DNA of 64,000 nucleotides from Segniliparus sp051660745 (GTDB taxonomy: Bacteria > Actinomycetota > Actinomycetes > Mycobacteriales > Mycobacteriaceae), in NCBI RefSeq assembly GCF_051660745.1, contig NZ_JBOFQF010000026.1, positions 55,963-119,962 of the forward strand. Reading direction: 5' to 3'. The notes below the pieces were generated by a model. It did no database searches, was not told where the DNA came from, and saw only the letters and a program-made list of their open reading frames with translations. The first letter of the stretch is position 1. Every line of letters starts with the position of its first letter. Shown piece after piece: positions 61,016 to 64,000 of the stretch. Position numbers and translations under genes: made by a program.

Positions 61016-61305
61016 GGCCACATCCTCTGCTGGTGCTCGATCAGGCCCGTGTAGCGGGTGTGGTCGGACGCGGCTTGCTCTTTGAGCTGCGCGAGACCGT
61101 CGCGCATCTTCGCCATTCCCTGGTTCCAGCGTTCCCGATGCTCTTTGTGCGCCTCTGCGGCCTCCCCGCTCCACGCCGAGTGCAGGCGCTCGGCGCGGGC
61201 GGACACGTCGTTCAGCCACCCCTGTGTCTTCTCATCGAACGTCCCCAGTCGGTCGATGAACGCCTGGAGCTTTGCAAGGTCGACTTTGTAGAACGGCGCG
61301 CTCAC
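61012..61305 (-). CDS. WXG100 family protein B
   Basis: The product is 97 aa from a GTG at 61305 (V/M SAPFYKVDLAKLQAF). A helical hairpin has the W-x-G turn in LHSAWSGEAAEAH (~42) and a second helix REHRERWNQGMAKMRDGLAQL. Length and turn fit EsxA/EsxB-type proteins. GAGG is 8 nt upstream. It overlaps its neighbours on both sides by 4 nt (61302-61305 and 61012-61015). It probably pairs with WXG100 protein A and guides the toxin to a type VII system. Confidence 0.85.
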   Translation of the reverse strand: MSAPFYKVDLAKLQAFIDRLGTFDEKTQGWLNDVSARAERLHSAWSGEAAEAHKEHRERWNQGMAKMRDGLAQLKEQAASDHTRYTGLIEHQQRMWP

Positions 61306-61625
61306 CAGTTGAACCTCACCGGCACATGCTCCAACTGCGTCTGGTTCTCTTCCTCGGCCTGCGTGTAGTCCCCGGTCGCCTCCACCACCAGCTCGTCTTC
61401 GGCTTTCAGGGCTTCGACGACTTCGTTCCAGCCATGCTTCCACTCCTCCCAGCCAGGGGAGAACTTCGACGCAGCCGCGCCCTTCCAGTCGCCTTCGAGA
61501 AGGGCGTCGCCGTCATCGAGCAGGCCCTTGCTCTCGTCGCCCATCGCCTCGACCAGCTCGGAGAGGAACGTATGGAACGCTGTCAGCTCGTCGGCGCTCC
61601 ACGCGGTGTGCGACGAGCCAGTCAC
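61302..61625 (-). CDS. WXG100 family protein A
   Basis: The product is 107 aa from a GTG at 61625 (V/M TGSSHTAWSADELTAF), with AAGGAG 8 nt before it; a longer open frame upstream lacks a ribosome site. The W-x-G turn is EGDWKGAAASKF (~50), and a Y-x-x-x-E pattern (DYTQAEEE) near the C-terminus fits the ESX secretion signal. It overlaps WXG100 protein B by 4 nt (GTGA). It is the first gene of the toxin operon. Confidence 0.85.
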   Translation of the reverse strand: MTGSSHTAWSADELTAFHTFLSELVEAMGDESKGLLDDGDALLEGDWKGAAASKFSPGWEEWKHGWNEVVEALKAEDELVVEATGDYTQAEEENQTQLEHVPVRFNW

Positions 61626-61748
61626 AGCGAACACTCCTTGCGGGCCATACGGCACGATCCTTCCAGCATTCCGGGCTCCGACCCGCGAACCAGCCGGTTC
61701 GTAGGACGATGAGGCATCTACTGATCTTGCGCCGATCATAACTCACTT

Positions 61749-61762
61749 CGCGTCCTGACGCG
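61749..61762. promoter_or_regulatory. Dyad between the toxin operon and the XRE gene
   Basis: CGCGTCCTGACGCG is a perfect 6-bp inverted repeat with a 2-bp centre, in the 207-bp divergent gap 61626-61832. AT-rich sequence (tctactttatttctaccc) adjoins it. It is a good candidate operator for the double-XRE protein and so may control toxin-operon transcription. Confidence 0.5.
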
Positions 61763-61832
61763 ATAGGGAGTCTACTTTATTTCTACCCATGAGGCGTGCC
61801 CGATGTGACTAGCCAAGTTCAAGCTCTCAGCA

Positions 61833-62321
61833 TTGGCCCATGCCCTCGAACGACCGGCGCGGCCAGTGAGCCGCCGCGTCCTGCGCGGCTTCGACCGACA
61901 CGAGTTCAAACGGATACGCCTCGCCTGGCATGGAACAGGCATCACCCCGCAAGACCTCGGCAGGCTCGCGAGGGTCGGCGTGTCCACGATCTGGAAGTGG
62001 GAACAAGGGCAGCGCTCCCCGAACATCGACAAACTCGCCCCTGTCCTCGACGTGCTGGAAGTCCAGCCTGACGCGGTGATCCGAATCCCCGCAGACGAGC
62101 TATTCCTGTCCGACCTCCGCAACCTCTCCCGCCTCACCCAGCCGCAACTGGCGAAGGCCGCTGGCATGAGCACCACTGTCCTCTCGATGCTCGAACACGG
62201 CACCACTCCCATGACCGACGCGAAAGCGCAAGCTCTTGCCCCGATCCTCGGCGTTCCCGTTGAGGTTATCTACGCCGCATGGGAGCGTGCGCGGGATCGG
62301 CCGCCAGGCACCCCGGCCTAG
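61833..62321 (+). CDS. Regulator with two XRE helix-turn-helix domains
   Basis: The product is up to 162 aa from a TTG (61833); a GTG at 61866 would give 151 aa. No ATG is available and neither start has a clear ribosome site. Two HTH_3 domains are in tandem: RLAWHGTGITPQDLGRLARVGVSTIWKWEQGQRSPNIDKLAPVL (~25-70) and LSRLTQPQLAKAAGMSTTVLSMLEHGTTPMTDAKAQALAPIL (~95-140). A dyad lies upstream. It is divergent from the toxin operon, which it may repress. Its stop shares CTAG with the convergent MmpS-like gene. Confidence 0.8.
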   Translation: MAHALERPARPVSRRVLRGFDRHEFKRIRLAWHGTGITPQDLGRLARVGVSTIWKWEQGQRSPNIDKLAPVLDVLEVQPDAVIRIPADELFLSDLRNLSRLTQPQLAKAAGMSTTVLSMLEHGTTPMTDAKAQALAPILGVPVEVIYAAWERARDRPPGTPA

Positions 62322-62845
62322 CGTTGCTTGGGGGACCATTCTTGTTTCAGGTCGTAGAGGCATTGGGTCTGGCTCGCGCCCAGAGAGTTGTCACGCTCGA
62401 CAACGGCATGGCCGTTCACTTTGATAGAGCAGTGCAGAGAGGGCGCGCCCGGCTCGATTGAGGCGGCAGTAACGAGGACCGTATCTGAATCGGCTTTCGC
62501 GACGCAAGTCCTCGTGAACGGCAGCGGATACTGCGTCAGCGCTTCGTCGCCGCACAGCGACGGCTTCCTGTTGTGCATGAGCTCTTGATCAGACAGCACC
62601 TCCCACGAGACGTACGCATGGTCGAGCCCTACGCCGGTGACGGCAAGCTCGATGGTCGATCCCGCGACCACCGGACCCTGTATCTGACGTTTCAAGAACA
62701 CAAAGGAGGCGACCGCGCCGACGGCCAAAACCGTCAGGACTACCGCCCCGATAGCAAACGGCCAAAGAGGGATCGACCTTTTGGGTTGCGGCTCCGGTAA
62801 TCCATGCGGAAGCTCCCCAGGCGGCCACTCGTGCTGCGATACCAT
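62318..62845 (-). CDS. MmpS-like membrane protein
   Basis: The product is 175 aa from the ATG at 62845 (MVSQHEWPPGELPHG); a TTG 15 nt earlier is also possible. A Pro-rich cytoplasmic leader, one membrane helix (IPLWPFAIGAVVLTVLAVGAVASFVFL, ~28-50) and an external beta domain follow. The final part LHCSIKVNGHAVVERDN...TQCLYDL has the C-x-I-x-V-x-G ... C pattern of mycobacterial MmpS proteins, which pair with MmpL transporters. No mmpL is nearby. It is the last gene before the right end of the element, possibly cargo. Confidence 0.65.
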   Translation of the reverse strand: MVSQHEWPPGELPHGLPEPQPKRSIPLWPFAIGAVVLTVLAVGAVASFVFLKRQIQGPVVAGSTIELAVTGVGLDHAYVSWEVLSDQELMHNRKPSLCGDEALTQYPLPFTRTCVAKADSDTVLVTAASIEPGAPSLHCSIKVNGHAVVERDNSLGASQTQCLYDLKQEWSPKQR

Positions 62846-62920
62846 CCTTGCAGGATACAAGGCGGTTCCAATCTGTATCGCTGGCGCATTCTGGCAACTG
62901 ATGCAGAATCAAGAGGGTAG

Positions 62921-62950
62921 CTTTATAACTTGACAGGTTTTCGGGGATTG
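62921..62950. repeat. Right attachment junction (attR)
   Basis: Element sequence CTTTATAACTTGAC meets host HNH coding sequence GTTTTCGGGGATTG at AG (62935-62936). The deduced attP, made from the two inner flanks, is TTATAACTTGAC-AG-ATGTCG and contains the local dyad TGACAGATGTCG-like GACA/TGTC around the core. See attL for the pairing. Confidence 0.8.
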
Positions 62951-64000
62951 TTTGTCCGCCTGATTCGGGATTCTCGTGGTCGAACGGAACCGTGTGGTCG
63001 AGTTCCGTTCGCGCTCTTCGGTAGCAGCCGGGGAACCTGCAGTGCTGGTCGCGCGCATTCACATGGGTTTCGAGAGCCGGTGTTGGCTTGTATTGGTCCG
63101 GAGTGGTGGTGAAGCGGATGCGTTTGGCGGTTTTGGCGAGCATGCGTGCGAGTTCGAGGTCAATCGGGGCGCCGTCGAGGAGCGCGGGGATGTCTTCTTT
63201 CCCGATGAGCGCGGGGAGCTGGACGACGAGTTCGATGTTCTTGGGGTGATGTGCGGGTCTCTGCGCTGCCTTGCAGGACGGCTTGCCGCATTCGCAGACG
63301 AGTTGGTTTTCTTCGCCGAGGATCGCGAGTGCGTCGCTGTGCCGGGCGAAGAGGGGACGCGGATCGTCGGGGCACACCGTGCGCGCGATGGCGTCGAGTC
63401 GTTCGCGCAACTCTGCTGCCGCTTCCAGCGGCATCGTCCCACGCAAATCCGCCATGCCGTCACTGACCGGGGTGATGGTGAACGAGCGGGACTTGTGGGC
63501 GCGTTCGCGCCGCTGTCTGCACCACTCTGGGTCGAGCCGCAAGAACTGGGCCTCCATCAACTGCGAGATCTTCCCGTACGAGTGCGCCCGCCAGCGCGGG
63601 GCCTGCACGGCGAGCCACGAGTCCAACTCCTCCCGGCAACCCGAAGGAGCGAAACCCAAGTTCTCTCCCACGAACCGAGCGGCTTTCGCCGTGACCTCGG
63701 CCGCCGCCAGCTTCGCCCCGAGTCGCGGGTAGTTCACGGTCATGTCCTCCGCGAACGACAACATGGCCTCCGCCCCGCGCGACGACACCCCGAGCGCCGG
63801 GCCGAGTTCCAACAGCACCGCCTCACGCGCGGCGAAGGAGAAGATGCCTTTTCCAGTTTGGCGCTCCTCCACGATCTGGCGCTCCGCGACCTTCTCGGCG
63901 ATCCTCGCCACCAGCACCGCTTTCCGGGAGAGCAGCAGGGACTCCTCGCGCTCCACTTCTGCGAGCGCGGCGAACAAATCCCTCACCGCCGAACCGGTTC
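62936..64000 (-). pseudogene. DUF222/HNH (13E12-type) gene, N-terminal part, interrupted by the element
   Basis: About 355 codons are visible, running off the window at the start-codon side (a GTG at 63986 or further upstream). The DUF222 region has AALAEVEREESLLLSRKAVLVARIAEK, RGAEAMLSFAEDM and TMPLEAAAELRERLDAIART. A cysteine pair CECGKPSCKA and the start of the HNH motif (HVNARDQHCRFPGCYRRARTELDH, then GGQTIPENL) follow. At 62936 it meets the element, so the metal-binding CRHHH is lost to 51797-51934. Read-through into the element would add about 115 unrelated residues to 62589. Such genes are the 13E12-type targets of phiRv1. Confidence 0.88.

Larger units (their letters stand above)
51933..62936. 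mobile_element. phiRv1-like integrated element with capsid genes and a toxin-immunity cargo (11.0 kb)
   Basis: The ends are fixed by the split DUF222/HNH gene and a shared AG core (51933-51934 and 62935-62936). From the left it contains a large serine integrase, a small secreted protein, a terminase-small-like/capsid/scaffold block with small Cys-rich genes and an HTH protein. The right part holds the WXG100-toxin-ankyrin-YbaB operon, a double-XRE regulator and an MmpS-like gene. No portal, large terminase, tail or lysis genes are recognisable, so it is not a complete phage. The combination of serine integrase, 13E12-type target, capsid gene and ~10-kb size matches phiRv1 of M. tuberculosis. 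Confidence 0.88.

Noticed and set aside
62589..62935. Continuation of the DUF222 frame across attR into the element
   Set aside because: It is antisense to the MmpS-like gene and the residues are unrelated to HNH proteins; it is accidental read-through after the gene was cut.

Overview
The window is high-GC actinobacterial DNA from a mycolic-acid lineage (Mycobacteriales). The clues are a glpD / TetR / flavoprotein cluster like Rv2249c-Rv2251, a small Rv3489-like gene fused by overlap to otsA (as Rv3489-Rv3490), prpD-prpC, F420-type LLM oxidoreductases, WXG100 proteins, a DUF222/HNH (13E12-type) gene, and a carboxylic acid reductase whose sequence closely recalls the Segniliparus enzymes. My best guess is Segniliparus or a near relative; this is inferred from gene content and recalled sequences, not from a search.

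Layout. 1-6.3 kb: glycerol-phosphate and lipid-type genes (flavoprotein, TetR, glpD, glpQ) enclosing a MerR-controlled three-gene heavy-metal-type operon. 6.4-13.7 kb: Tat-exported phosphatase, several small lipoproteins and secreted proteins, and the methylcitrate genes prpD-prpC. 13.7-21.5 kb: the spc ribosomal operon on the minus strand (rplN-rplX-rplE-[49-codon ORF]-rpsH-rplF-rplR-rpsE-rpmD-rplO-secY-adk-map-nudix). The usual rpsN is absent from its slot. 21.7-46.7 kb: a mosaic of metabolic, transport and regulatory genes, many in short translationally coupled pairs (serine hydrolase, antiporter, amidohydrolase, CAR, MerR/SDR, dctA, nucleoside permease, MFS, tam, LLM pair, GntR/fatty acid hydroxylase, adenylate cyclase). 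46.7-51.8 kb: a GH2 glycosidase, a tRNA-Thr-like remnant, tRNA-Thr(TGT), the Rv3489-like gene and otsA.

51.93-62.94 kb is an 11.0-kb integrated element whose ends can be read to the base. A DUF222/HNH gene is cut in two: its last 45 codons lie at 51797-51934 and the rest at 62936-64000 and beyond. Joining the two pieces restores a continuous frame and an intact HNH motif. The element carries a large serine integrase, a terminase-small-like protein, a putative scaffold and an HK97-type capsid protein, with no recognisable portal, large terminase, protease or tail genes. It therefore resembles the M. tuberculosis phiRv1 element (serine integrase, 13E12 target) and capsid-encoding satellites. 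Its right half carries five genes, each overlapping the next by 4 nt: two WXG100 proteins, a 502-aa protein ending in a GH-E/HNH nuclease domain, an ankyrin-repeat protein (probable immunity) and a YbaB-like protein. Beside them are a divergent double-XRE regulator and an MmpS-like protein. A type VII-linked toxin-immunity module carried by a phiRv1-like capsid element is the most notable observation here.

Six convergent gene pairs share the same four bases, CTAG, as the stop codons of both genes. Much of the window consists of 4-nt start/stop overlaps (ATGA/GTGA), so many genes are probably translated in coupled pairs.
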